Translations under genes and position numbers: made by a program | Shown here: piece after piece, positions 41,811-50,688 of the stretch | Position numbering within the stretch: the first letter of the stretch is position 1 | Layout: each line of letters begins with the position of its first letter | Assembly: GCA_963677165.2 (NCBI GenBank) | Contig: CAXXSX010000002.1 | Span: forward strand, 248,001-312,000 | Direction of reading: 5' to 3' | DNA from: JAFGXT01 sp963677165 | Lineage (GTDB): Bacteria; Verrucomicrobiota; Lentisphaeria; Victivallales; SZUA-371 | Length of the DNA: 64,000 nt | Notes under the pieces: model-generated | What the model was told of the DNA's origin: nothing | What the model saw: only the letters and a program-made list of their open reading frames with translations | The model's database searches: none

Positions 41811-41853
41811 TACCCGCATACTGAATGCGACTATTCAGTGGCGGGTATTTTTT
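41811..41853 (+). terminator. Rho-independent terminator after the 71-codon gene
   Basis: TACCCGC (41811-41817) pairs with GCGGGTA (41841-41847), and ACTGAAT (41820-41826) pairs inside with ATTCAGT (41833-41839); six T follow. Confidence 0.92.
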
Positions 41854-41864
41854 ATTTGGAGTGA

Positions 41865-42332
41865 TTACTTCAACAGGTCGGCCGCGATTTTAATTACAAC
41901 TTTTGCCACGTTGCTTTGTCCGCCGTGAGCAATACACGGCATATGACCGTCTTCCGGATTCAGCAACAGGAACTTACCTGGGGTTAGCGTCATGCATTCC
42001 CCTGCGGTAACAGGTTTTTTGTAGAATTCCACGTCACGGTCTTTATCGTAGGGTTCATCGGTGACCATGTTCGCGATGTCAAACACGTATACATCTTCCT
42101 GGCCGGCAGCCAGCAGCTGGATGTCAATATACTTATGATGTGCTTCAATGAGCCCGTCTTCAAGTAGTTTAGTTTTATAGTTTTGAACGTTTGCATAAAT
42201 ATTATCACCATCAATTTCGCACCTTCCACATTCCATGTCCGGAGTGATGGTTTTGATAAATTCGCAGACTTTTTCCCAGGCCTCGTTGCCCACCAGGTAG
42301 TCATTCAAATTTTCAATGCTGTCATATATCAT
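41865..42332 (-). CDS. YhcH/YjgK/YiaL-family protein
   Basis: About 155 residues from M-I-Y-D-S at 42332 (AGGGAG upstream; the ATG at 42350 is inside that site). Family features: Y-A-N-V-Q-x-Y, A-H-x-K-Y-I-D-I-Q-L-L, G-Q-E, Y-D-K-D-R-D-V-x-F-Y, P-E-D-G-H-M-P. Members are cupin-like proteins linked to sialic-acid and other sugar catabolism (YhcH, EbgC). Metal-binding residues (H in A-H-x-K-Y and the D-G-H-M-P His) are present. Stand-alone gene; the substrate cannot be read from context. Confidence 0.9.
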   Translation of the reverse strand: MIYDSIENLNDYLVGNEAWEKVCEFIKTITPDMECGRCEIDGDNIYANVQNYKTKLLEDGLIEAHHKYIDIQLLAAGQEDVYVFDIANMVTDEPYDKDRDVEFYKKPVTAGECMTLTPGKFLLLNPEDGHMPCIAHGGQSNVAKVVIKIAADLLK

Positions 42333-42510
42333 AATTAGAAACTCCCTCATTCATTTAAATGGATTATATTGCTTAATGCTAAGTAATATATATACCTTAA
42401 ACTTGAACATCAATAAAGATAGAGAGGAAAGTGAAGAGTTTATGAGACATGAAGCATCTTACTTAACACATGATTACTTAATGCTGGAAGCTTAATTCTT
42501 CATTGAATAT

Positions 42511-43644
42511 TCAGAGTTCCACGAGTTCTGGAACACAGTCGAGGAATTCAAGCATGGACCAGTCTTTAGTCCAGCCAAGACGCTTAGCAGCTTCCGTGTC
42601 GAAAACATTCACTTCGCCGGATATTCGTCCTTTTCCGATTATTCTGGCCATGGTGTCACTGATATTGATCAAGCAGGTCAGATTAACTTCCCTTTCACTT
42701 TGATCCTCGGTGAATTCCATACGATTATGATTTATGATTGCGCTTCTTACGAGGTCGTCAAGGCGCCAGTGTGCGGCTACATAACCACCGACATCTTCAT
42801 GCATTATCGTAAATATTTTGTAAAAGTAGTCTTCTGTAATTTCATAGTCAACTTTTTCCGGCAGTTCATATGTTACAGTTAGAGCTTTCAATAGGGCTAA
42901 TTTGCCGATGTCATGAAGCAGTCCGGCAAGGAAAGCTTCCTCTTGGTCAGGGTAAAAACGTTGACTTAAATATGACGCAATGATACCTACGGCATAGCTG
43001 TGATCAATAATTTTTTCTGCGAGCGAGAAAAACAGAGGATCTGTTTTAAAGTTCAGCTTGGCAGAATAAAGATATAGCATTGATTTGATCTTGTCACGTC
43101 CCAGTCTGGGCAGTGCGGAAGTCAGGCTGTGAATTGCTTCACCCCGGTTCATTGCCGAGGAGTTGACAACTTTCAGAATCTCTCCTGCCATTCCCGGACT
43201 GTGTTCAACAAGTGTTGCGACATCGGAGTATTCGAAATTAGGAGCTTCGAGAAGTTTTAGAACCCGGATGATATTGGTTGGAATATCCATTAAAGGGAAT
43301 TTTCTTTCGTTCATTTCCAGTCTGGTGCGACTAATGACATTGTCAGCATCAATCAGATTGTGATCCGAGACATCTGATTCATAATGTCCCGGAAAGCACC
43401 ACCAGTAATCGGTATCGACAATACTTTCGGCGTTTTTGATATTACTTGCAAAGATTCCTTCAATGGTTTCAGTTCCAACTCCGTTTGACTGGTCATGTTC
43501 TGCTGTTGTCTCCGGGGAAGTCTGTTCGGGAGTTTGATTCGGTTGATTTTCGGCATCGTCCTGGGGGGTATTATTGCCTTCTTCCAGAATTTCTTCTTCT
43601 TCGTCTTCTGCAAAAAGACTGTTGAACCATTTGATTACGCCCAT
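42511..43644 (-). CDS. HDOD-domain signalling protein
   Basis: A 377-residue cytoplasmic protein. An acidic, low-complexity N-terminal segment (15-60, rich in Glu, Gln, Thr, Asn) precedes an HDOD domain at about 115-320 (F-P-L-M-D-I-P-T-N-I-I-R-V-L-K-L-L; L-P-R-L-G-R-D-K-I; A-F-L-A-G-L-L-H-D-I-G-K-L-A-L-L; I-M-H-E-D-V-G-G-Y). HDOD proteins are regulatory, and many lack phosphodiesterase activity. H-D is retained in L-L-H-D-I-G. No partner domain; its own unit on the minus strand. Confidence 0.88.
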   Translation of the reverse strand: MGVIKWFNSLFAEDEEEEILEEGNNTPQDDAENQPNQTPEQTSPETTAEHDQSNGVGTETIEGIFASNIKNAESIVDTDYWWCFPGHYESDVSDHNLIDADNVISRTRLEMNERKFPLMDIPTNIIRVLKLLEAPNFEYSDVATLVEHSPGMAGEILKVVNSSAMNRGEAIHSLTSALPRLGRDKIKSMLYLYSAKLNFKTDPLFFSLAEKIIDHSYAVGIIASYLSQRFYPDQEEAFLAGLLHDIGKLALLKALTVTYELPEKVDYEITEDYFYKIFTIMHEDVGGYVAAHWRLDDLVRSAIINHNRMEFTEDQSEREVNLTCLINISDTMARIIGKGRISGEVNVFDTEAAKRLGWTKDWSMLEFLDCVPELVEL

Positions 43645-43861
43645 CTTTGCTCCTGTTATTTAAGTCCCTCTGACGTCCCTTGCCAATTAATCACCATACT
43701 TCATTATATGTTTTTTTATGGTATATTTCAACGGTATATGATGGAAAAAACATAAAATTCAGAGTTCATTTGTTAAGTTTACTCTATTTTTCGCTCTTCG
43801 CTAAAAATAGTGGCTTATTATGAAATCCTGATTCCACTCTTCGAAAAATTCCGGTACACTC

Positions 43862-43916
43862 TTGACAACTGGGTGAAAAACTGTTATAATTAACATGTAA
43901 ATAACATGTGAATTAT
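43862..43916 (+). promoter_or_regulatory. Consensus promoter with tandem ACATGT operator
   Basis: TTGACA (43862-43867), 17-bp spacer, TATAAT (43885-43890): a perfect sigma-70 match. Right after the -10 box TAACATGT occurs at 43891-43898 and 43902-43909, an 11-bp direct repeat of a palindromic core, covering the start site; the likely operator of the GntR-LacI protein encoded next. Confidence 0.85.
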
Positions 43917-43934
43917 GATTCAGGAGCACGTTAA

Positions 43935-45068
43935 ATGCCAAGAGTAAGCAGTAATGTTTCGGAGAAGATCTACGACGAACTCAACCATGCCATCACAAGC
44001 GGCAAATATGGGACCGGAGCAATTATGCCTTCGGAAAACGAGCTCGCGGAGAAATACAAAGTTTCGCGCTTTTTTGCTCGAAAAGCTCTGGGACAGCTTG
44101 AGAAACAGGGGCTGATCGTTAACCGGCGCGGCATTGGTCGACAGGTTACCAGGCTGAAAAGCACAATGAAACGTCTTGGTATTCTCGATGATCATTCTGT
44201 TGAGTTTTATCAGGAACATGATCCGTTGATGCCGGGACACGTTTTTGAATGGCAGCATGGCATTTTCCAGGCCTGCGCAGACACCGGAGTAACATCGATT
44301 CATCTCACCGGAAAAACTGCAACTCTGGAAAATCGGCTCTTTCTTCTGGATCAATTGCTGGAAAGTAATGTTGATGCCATGATTTTCAAGACTGGCCTGA
44401 TCGAACCGGATGATATCCGGGAAATGCTGCAACGCGTTTCCAACTGTGGAATCCCGGCACTTTGTGCCTTTACCCAGCTTGAACCATCCAGCGGCATTGA
44501 TTGCTTCTATTCCAATTTCTATTCGATCGGAAAACTGTTAGCTTCCCACCTGATTGACAACGGCCATACCAGGATAGGATACATTTATGGAGTCCTCCAG
44601 GATAAATTCAATAATGACAATTTTTTACGTTATCGTGGTATTGCCGATGCGATGAATGAACACGGCATTGTCCTTGACAACCAGACGGTGGTTCCCGTGG
44701 AGTTTTACGAGTTCGATGGCGAGTGGCAGAGAAGTGGAGCCTATGCAATATCCCAGCTTCATGAAAAGGGAATTTTGCCGGATCTGACCGCGCTTATTGC
44801 GTTCAATGATGAAATGGCCGACGGTGCGATCTCTCGTCTCAATGAACTTGGCTATCGCGTGCCTGATGACATTTCAATTATCGGTTTTGATAATGACCCG
44901 CGTATTAAGCATCGGCAGTTGACTACAGGTTACTTCAAATTCGCAGAAGAAACTTCACGGATCGTCAAAAATTTTATCGGGAAGTTTAATGAAAATTCCG
45001 ACACAAAAATCATGGAGGTTATTGAGCCGGTTCTCTTTGAAGGAAACAGCGTTAAGAAAATCATATAA
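43935..45068 (+). CDS. GntR-type DNA-binding, LacI-type sensing regulator
   Basis: A 377-residue hybrid regulator: GntR winged helix at about 8-75 (I-Y-D-E-L-N-H-A-I-T-S-G-K-Y; P-S-E-N-E-L-A-E-K-Y-K-V-S-R-F-F-A-R-K-A-L) and a periplasmic-binding-protein-like sugar sensor at about 84-375 (D-A-M-I-F-K-T-G; G-H-T-R-I-G-Y-I-Y-G; A-L-I-A-F-N-D-E-M-A-D-G; P-D-D-I-S-I-I-G-F-D-N). AraR-like architecture. First gene of a plus-strand row: regulator, pseudopilin, GH2-like protein, small secreted protein, SGNH hydrolase. Probably autoregulated through the ACATGT sites. Confidence 0.92.
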   Translation: MPRVSSNVSEKIYDELNHAITSGKYGTGAIMPSENELAEKYKVSRFFARKALGQLEKQGLIVNRRGIGRQVTRLKSTMKRLGILDDHSVEFYQEHDPLMPGHVFEWQHGIFQACADTGVTSIHLTGKTATLENRLFLLDQLLESNVDAMIFKTGLIEPDDIREMLQRVSNCGIPALCAFTQLEPSSGIDCFYSNFYSIGKLLASHLIDNGHTRIGYIYGVLQDKFNNDNFLRYRGIADAMNEHGIVLDNQTVVPVEFYEFDGEWQRSGAYAISQLHEKGILPDLTALIAFNDEMADGAISRLNELGYRVPDDISIIGFDNDPRIKHRQLTTGYFKFAEETSRIVKNFIGKFNENSDTKIMEVIEPVLFEGNSVKKII

Positions 45069-45085
45069 AAAAGGGAGAATAGAAA

Positions 45086-45811
45086 ATGCAAAAAGTAACC
45101 AAATTCACGCTCATCGAACTCCTGGTTGTGATCGCTATTATTGCTATCCTGGCCAGTATGTTGCTTCCGGCACTGAATAAAGCCCGGTCCACCGCAAAAG
45201 CCATTAAGTGTGTTTCCAACCTGAAACAGTGTGGAACCGCAATGCAGCTTTATGTGGATGATTACAAAGGGTTCTTTCCGGGGTACCGCGAAACTCAGGA
45301 CGGAGTGGGCAGTTATGATGGATATTACCATTGTGTCGTTGCCAGATATGCCAATATCGCGGAAAAAAAATATATCGGCAGCATCCAGCATTGTCCGGAA
45401 TTTGTTCCCGGCAGCAAAGCAAATTATAAGCTTTCAGCCAGAGCCATCTACACAAACCTGACCGGAGTACGGCCGACATCCTACAATTACTATGTAAATA
45501 CAACATATTGTGGATCGATTGCTATCTTTTCCGATACCAAAGTCGACGGAAAATATCCGCAGGTCCTGATTTCCAGGGTAAAACGTCCGACCGAAGCATT
45601 CCTGTTTACCGACGGTCAGAACCATACCATCAAAAAGTGGGACCAGTATTTCCATGTACGTCACAGCCACGGTGTTAATATGAGCTTTGTCGACGGTCAT
45701 GTTGAATTGTTTAAGCTTGGCCTTCCTAATGGTACCTATTGCGGTACCAGCCCGTATAAAACAATGATCACCACGGACCTTACCCAGTTTCCCTGGGGAA
45801 AAACCTGGTAA
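45086..45811 (+). CDS. Solitary pseudopilin with H-X9-DG tail
   Basis: A 241-residue protein. M-Q-K-V-T-K then the F-T-L-I-E-L-L-V-V helix, again Lys at -1. N-K-A-R-S-T-A-K, C-V-S-N-L-K-Q-C-G-T-A-M and an intact H-X9-DG-H at about 200-213 (F-V-D-G-H-V-E). 17 bp after the regulator and 42 bp before the GH2-like gene, so part of the operon. A secreted or membrane-anchored sugar-binding or assembly role is possible, but nothing in the sequence decides. Confidence 0.9.
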   Translation: MQKVTKFTLIELLVVIAIIAILASMLLPALNKARSTAKAIKCVSNLKQCGTAMQLYVDDYKGFFPGYRETQDGVGSYDGYYHCVVARYANIAEKKYIGSIQHCPEFVPGSKANYKLSARAIYTNLTGVRPTSYNYYVNTTYCGSIAIFSDTKVDGKYPQVLISRVKRPTEAFLFTDGQNHTIKKWDQYFHVRHSHGVNMSFVDGHVELFKLGLPNGTYCGTSPYKTMITTDLTQFPWGKTW

Positions 45812-45853
45812 ACCCACATAAAAATTTAAAAATTTAATGATATGAGGACATGA

Positions 45854-48800
45854 ATGAGTAAGTTATCATGGCTCCTGATGAGCTTTACTGCACTGACTGT
45901 ATCCGCTTTTGCGGCAGAAAAAATCGAATTAAAAGGAAAATGGCAGGTGCAGCCGGCAACTACCGTTGGCAGGAAACCTGATTCACGGCAATGGGGAAAC
46001 TGGGGGCTGCGTGACTGGCGATGGAGTCCCAAATTTAAAGGTGTATCCTGGGCAGACATGAATCGTAAGGAAGTTAACAGCCTGTGGCTGAAAACCGGTT
46101 TCAAAGTACCGTCAGGCTGGCAGGGCAGTAAGATTGTTCTGGACTTCATGCGCCTCGAAGGCGATGCCATTGTATTTGTTAACGGAGAAAAGATTGGAGA
46201 GCGCCTTCGTCCTTATGGGACCATTGATATTACCGGCAAGGTAAAAGCCGGTTCAGAGAATCAGCTGATGCTGTTCATTACCCGTGATTACACCGACATT
46301 TCCCGTGGCGCAAAAGACGATCCACTGCGCTATTACTCTCGAAAAAAACTCAAAGCCAAAGATGTGGGGCTTGGCGTAACCGCTCCGGTATTTCTGGAAA
46401 GGATTCGGCGTCCCGCTGGTATTACATCGGTTCTGGCGAAAACCTCGTGGCGAAACAAACAGTTGATTCTTACAACCGAAATCGACGCGGCGGACAAAGT
46501 AGACGGTCTTTCCATCGAAGCCGATGTTCTTGATGCCGACGGCAACAAGGTTTTATCTCTGAAAAAGGCTGATGAGAACGTTTCGAAAGGAATATCCGAA
46601 GTTTTGCTCAAATCCGAATGGAAAAATCCGATTCCCTGGATGCTGGATAAGGGATATCTCTACACCGCAAAGGTTTCTCTGAAAAAGGATGGCAAGATTC
46701 TCGATTCGCAGCGGATCAAGTTTGGATTCCGCGAAGTCTGGACCAAAGGCCGGACCGTTTATCTCAACGGCAAACCTGCCCGGTGGCGCGTGGAGTGGAC
46801 TTCATTCGGCATCACCGAAAAGTCCCTGCCACTGCTGAAGATGCTGGGCCGGAATACCGTGTACTACCAGCCGAATTCAACTCTCTGGTGGTCCACCTGG
46901 GCGGAAGTTCCTTATTATGCTCCTGCTGAGGTTGAGTTGATGGATAAGGCCGGGATCGCGGTATTTATGCCGGTACCTGGAGTTAGCCAGATTCGGGAAG
47001 CCCTGATCAATGATCCCAAAGCCGAACGGGATTATATCCGTGAATCCCGTGAATTCATGAAACGCTACCGGAACCATCCTTGTATCCTGGCCTGGAGTGT
47101 GGGAATGAATTCATTTAACCCGAAAGACGCGATCCATCCGTCCACGATGGGGCAGAGAAGCGATTATAAACATTCTCAGGCAAGAACAATAAACAAGGCT
47201 CTGGAGATTGTCAAAAACATCGACCATACCCGGCTGGGCTATTGCCATGCCGATGGCAATCTCGGCGATATCGCAACCTCCAACTGCTATCCGAATTTCG
47301 CTCCGGTTCAGGAATATGAAGATTGGCCGTCCATCTGGGCGAAGAAAGGCAACATGCCCTATTTCGCCTGTGAGTTCGCGGCATTCTACAACGGCAGCCT
47401 TTATAAGGGAAAACAGTTCCTGCTGACTGAATATGCCGCCATTTACTTCGGCGAAAAAGCCTTTGAAAAAGAAACCCGGAAACAGCTGGAGAAAACACTT
47501 GAGGTCGGCGTAAAACACCGGAGTCATTCCGATACGCTGAAGGACATTCTTCCCTATTCTCCGATCTACTGGGATTTGAACCGGATCTTTGTACAGAATA
47601 CCGACCGTGCCTGGAGGACATGGGGGGTCAATGGCTGGCACTATTTTAATTTTCAGATCGGCTACGGTGATCCGCCGGAGATGACCAGCAAGCGTCCATT
47701 CGGCCGTTATAAATGCCTGAAGAAAAAGGTTGAAGGTGTTCCGTCATGGGTCAATCCGCAATTTTACACTTACAGCAAAAATATGCAGCCGCTGCTGGTT
47801 TATATTGCCGGATATCCGGCCCATACCGATAAGGACCACGCCTTCTACTCTGGCGACACGGTAAAAAAACAGATTGCTGCAATCTGGGATGGTCCCGGAA
47901 AACGTAACCTTAAAGCGGACTGGAAGCTGGTTGGTCCCGACAGTAAAGTGCTGGCTGATGGTAGCTATATCCTTAATCTTGATGTCGGCGATATCAAATT
48001 TTATCCTGTTACGTTCAAGGCTCCGCAGGTGAAACGGCGGACTGATACCAAATTGGAACTAAACGTGACCGAAAACGGAAAAAGCGTTGGAACTTATACC
48101 TTTCCAATTCAGATCTTTCCGCATACGGATGGCCTGAAAATCAAAAAGCGGGTGGTTGTATTTGATCCGGCAGAAAAGTCGCAATGGATTAACGGATTAG
48201 GTATAAAAATCGTTCTGTACAGCAAAAGTCTCAAGTTAGGTGACAGCGATATTCTTGTGATCGGACGCGAGGCGCTGAAAAGCGGCAGCAAGCTGCCTTA
48301 TAATCTTGACGATATCAATCGCGGTTTGAATGTGATCGTTCTCGAACAAAAACCGGAAATATGGGAGGGCTTCGGCTTCAAATCCATTGAAACCAGCTCT
48401 CGCTATGTGTTTGCAACAGACAAAACCAGTCCGTTGCTCTCCGGACTTGAAGCGGCGGATCTGATCCACTGGCGCGGTTCTCCGAATCTGCTGCCGGAGT
48501 TCAAGCCTGCCCGTGGCTATGATGTCCAGCATGCCCCGAAGGTCACCAATCGTAACACGGTGGCGTCATGTATGCTGCAGATTCCGCAAGTTACGGGATT
48601 CTCTCCGATCCTGGTCGGTGAGTTTGCACTGGATTATACTTCGTTGTTGAGTTTCAATACAGGAAAGGGTGCGATTGTCTTTTCCACACTGGACCTGACT
48701 GATCGGGTCGGTGATTCTCCGGTTCCGACCCGACTGGCAAAGAATATACTCAAATATGCGGATACCTTCCGTCCGTCCAACCGGAAGGTCGTGTATACCG

Positions 48801-49966
48801 GTTCGGAGGTGGGACGCCGGATGTTGCAGCGGTTGGCCTGCTGCATTGCCGCAAAGTCTGCTGCAAATCCGAATGATACGGTTTGGCTTGAATATGAAAA
48901 AGCGTTCCCGGTTGAAGAGGATAAAAAATTTATGGCAGACGGCGGCAGCATCATCAGCATCAACCTTCCGGTAAAGACTCTGAATCAGTTTGGGATCTTG
49001 ACCGAAAAACGCAAGCTTTACAAGGTACCGGTTCCGCAGGGCAGTCCGCTGTTTTCCGGGATTACAGCCAACCTGACCCGCTGGCGGGACAGTCTTGATG
49101 TCGCTGCGATAACTGCCATACCCGGCGGAAGCATAGCGGGAGACGGACTTTTCGGTCTGGAGCGCAAAGGCAAAGGATCAAGGCTGTTTCTCCAGATGAC
49201 TCCCGATATGTTGCGAAACCGCTATACCGGCGAGAGCGACAAACGTGAATCCATGCTGCTGAGTGTTTCCACGCTGAATCAGCTCTTCGTCAAAATTCTA
49301 ACCAACGCGGGTTGCGCTCCCGCTCCGGAACTGGTCAAACGCATGGCGGAGCTGAACACCGGCAACCGTTATACTAACCTGGGATTCTGGCATGTTCTGG
49401 GCCCATTCCCGGTAAAGGGCGGTAAAGCCACTGCTATCATGAAGGAAGTATTTCCGGGGGAAAAGAATTCGATTGCCGGAGATACTAATCCTAATTTGAA
49501 CTATAAGCGTAAAGATGGAAAGTTACTGGACTTCCGGGCAACTGCGGTATCCGACGGCAACGGCTTCATCGACATCGGAAAGGCACTGAATTATTATGGA
49601 ACCAGGGGCGTGGCCTATGCCACGAAATCCATTGACTGCAAGCAGGGCGGAGAGGTTATGCTGCGTTTCGGTGTGGATTATTTCCTGAAAGTATGGGTCA
49701 ATGGTAAAGTGGTATATGAAGTAACGCACGGTCACGGTTCTCCCAAGGCAAATCGTCATATTTTCAAGGTGAAGATGAAAAAAGGTGAAAACGTCATCAC
49801 GGTAAAAGTACTGTCCGGCAGCAAGGGCTTCGGGTTCTGGGCAAACATGTCCGAACCGACAGAAAAAGCTGACGCCGCCGATGCTGCGGCTTCCGAAAAA
49901 GAAACGGTTAACCTGTACGATCCGGCGGTAAAACTCCGTGATCCGTATGAATACCACTACTGGTAA
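45854..49966 (+). CDS. Very large GH2-like protein, acid/base Glu replaced
   Basis: A 1370-residue secreted protein (signal peptide 1-20, S-A-F-A-A). Residues about 22-190 form the GH2 sugar-binding jelly roll (G-K-W-Q-V; D-A-I-V-F-V-N-G-E-K-I-G), then an Ig-like domain and a TIM barrel (about 300-620) with R-N-H-P-C-I-L-A-W-S-V-G-M-N. Canonical GH2 enzymes read W-S-x-G-N-E here, so Asn419 stands where the acid/base Glu should be; the nucleophile region keeps Glu507 (A-C-E-F). Several beta domains and a C-terminal module (about 1178-1340, H-V-L-G-P-F-P) follow. It may be a lectin-like or unusual-mechanism glycosidase. Operon with pseudopilin and SGNH hydrolase. Confidence 0.8.
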   Translation: MSKLSWLLMSFTALTVSAFAAEKIELKGKWQVQPATTVGRKPDSRQWGNWGLRDWRWSPKFKGVSWADMNRKEVNSLWLKTGFKVPSGWQGSKIVLDFMRLEGDAIVFVNGEKIGERLRPYGTIDITGKVKAGSENQLMLFITRDYTDISRGAKDDPLRYYSRKKLKAKDVGLGVTAPVFLERIRRPAGITSVLAKTSWRNKQLILTTEIDAADKVDGLSIEADVLDADGNKVLSLKKADENVSKGISEVLLKSEWKNPIPWMLDKGYLYTAKVSLKKDGKILDSQRIKFGFREVWTKGRTVYLNGKPARWRVEWTSFGITEKSLPLLKMLGRNTVYYQPNSTLWWSTWAEVPYYAPAEVELMDKAGIAVFMPVPGVSQIREALINDPKAERDYIRESREFMKRYRNHPCILAWSVGMNSFNPKDAIHPSTMGQRSDYKHSQARTINKALEIVKNIDHTRLGYCHADGNLGDIATSNCYPNFAPVQEYEDWPSIWAKKGNMPYFACEFAAFYNGSLYKGKQFLLTEYAAIYFGEKAFEKETRKQLEKTLEVGVKHRSHSDTLKDILPYSPIYWDLNRIFVQNTDRAWRTWGVNGWHYFNFQIGYGDPPEMTSKRPFGRYKCLKKKVEGVPSWVNPQFYTYSKNMQPLLVYIAGYPAHTDKDHAFYSGDTVKKQIAAIWDGPGKRNLKADWKLVGPDSKVLADGSYILNLDVGDIKFYPVTFKAPQVKRRTDTKLELNVTENGKSVGTYTFPIQIFPHTDGLKIKKRVVVFDPAEKSQWINGLGIKIVLYSKSLKLGDSDILVIGREALKSGSKLPYNLDDINRGLNVIVLEQKPEIWEGFGFKSIETSSRYVFATDKTSPLLSGLEAADLIHWRGSPNLLPEFKPARGYDVQHAPKVTNRNTVASCMLQIPQVTGFSPILVGEFALDYTSLLSFNTGKGAIVFSTLDLTDRVGDSPVPTRLAKNILKYADTFRPSNRKVVYTGSEVGRRMLQRLACCIAAKSAANPNDTVWLEYEKAFPVEEDKKFMADGGSIISINLPVKTLNQFGILTEKRKLYKVPVPQGSPLFSGITANLTRWRDSLDVAAITAIPGGSIAGDGLFGLERKGKGSRLFLQMTPDMLRNRYTGESDKRESMLLSVSTLNQLFVKILTNAGCAPAPELVKRMAELNTGNRYTNLGFWHVLGPFPVKGGKATAIMKEVFPGEKNSIAGDTNPNLNYKRKDGKLLDFRATAVSDGNGFIDIGKALNYYGTRGVAYATKSIDCKQGGEVMLRFGVDYFLKVWVNGKVVYEVTHGHGSPKANRHIFKVKMKKGENVITVKVLSGSKGFGFWANMSEPTEKADAADAAASEKETVNLYDPAVKLRDPYEYHYW

Positions 49967-50673
49967 TGAATATGATCAAAAAACTGTTATCCATATCGAC
50001 CATATGCCTGCTGCTACTGCCGCTGCTTCCGGTGACCGCGGCTGAAATCAAACAAGACTTTGAGGATCAGGTTCCCGGCAGCCTTCCGCGCGGTTGGGGC
50101 AAGGCATGGGGAAAACAGGAGGAAGACCTGTTCATGGTATCGTCGGAAAAAGCCTTTTCCGGTTCTCGAAGCATGGTTGTTGACCGACTTTCGCCTGAAA
50201 GTACGAAGATGTGGGGACTGAGCCGGACGTTCCCGGATTTTAAGAGTGGAATCATAAAACTGAGTTTCCACTTTCTGGTGATTGGTCCCGGCAACCGTGC
50301 CTGTTTTTCGTTTGAACTTCGCGGGGCCGCCGCCAATACCGACCGGCTGGCCGCTCTGCTGTTCAAGGACCGTAAGATCATTCCGAGATCCTACGCAAAA
50401 TCCGTTAAGCGTCGCGACAGAAGCATTCTTGGTCGATATGCTTCCGGACAATGGTATCGAATCAGCCTGTCCTTTCCGGCGACTCCGGCGGACGGCGACA
50501 AACTGATTGCGGAACTGACTCCGCTGAAGCCGTTCGGGAAAACGGCAGTTCTTAAATTACCGATGAAATTTCCGCAGCGGAAATACGGCATTCTTATGCT
50601 GAATACTTCCCCGGGAAAGAACGGATACAAGCTTTTTATTGACGATTTTACCGTCACCAACATTACCCATTAA
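49966..50673 (+). CDS. Small secreted beta-sandwich protein
   Basis: A 235-residue protein with a signal peptide (about 1-26, V-T-A-A). The mature part (D-F-E-D-Q-V-P-G-S-L-P-R-G-W; G-S-R-S-M-V-V-D; G-K-N-G-Y-K-L-F-I-D-D-F-T-V at the end) looks like a LamG/jelly-roll domain of the kind found in planctomycete secreted proteins. Its ATG overlaps the GH2-like stop by one base (TAATG), so translation is coupled. Probably a glycan-binding partner; no catalytic motif seen. An ATG two codons later is another possible start. Confidence 0.72.
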   Translation: MNMIKKLLSISTICLLLLPLLPVTAAEIKQDFEDQVPGSLPRGWGKAWGKQEEDLFMVSSEKAFSGSRSMVVDRLSPESTKMWGLSRTFPDFKSGIIKLSFHFLVIGPGNRACFSFELRGAAANTDRLAALLFKDRKIIPRSYAKSVKRRDRSILGRYASGQWYRISLSFPATPADGDKLIAELTPLKPFGKTAVLKLPMKFPQRKYGILMLNTSPGKNGYKLFIDDFTVTNITH

Positions 50674-50688
50674 ATTCAAGGAGAAACA

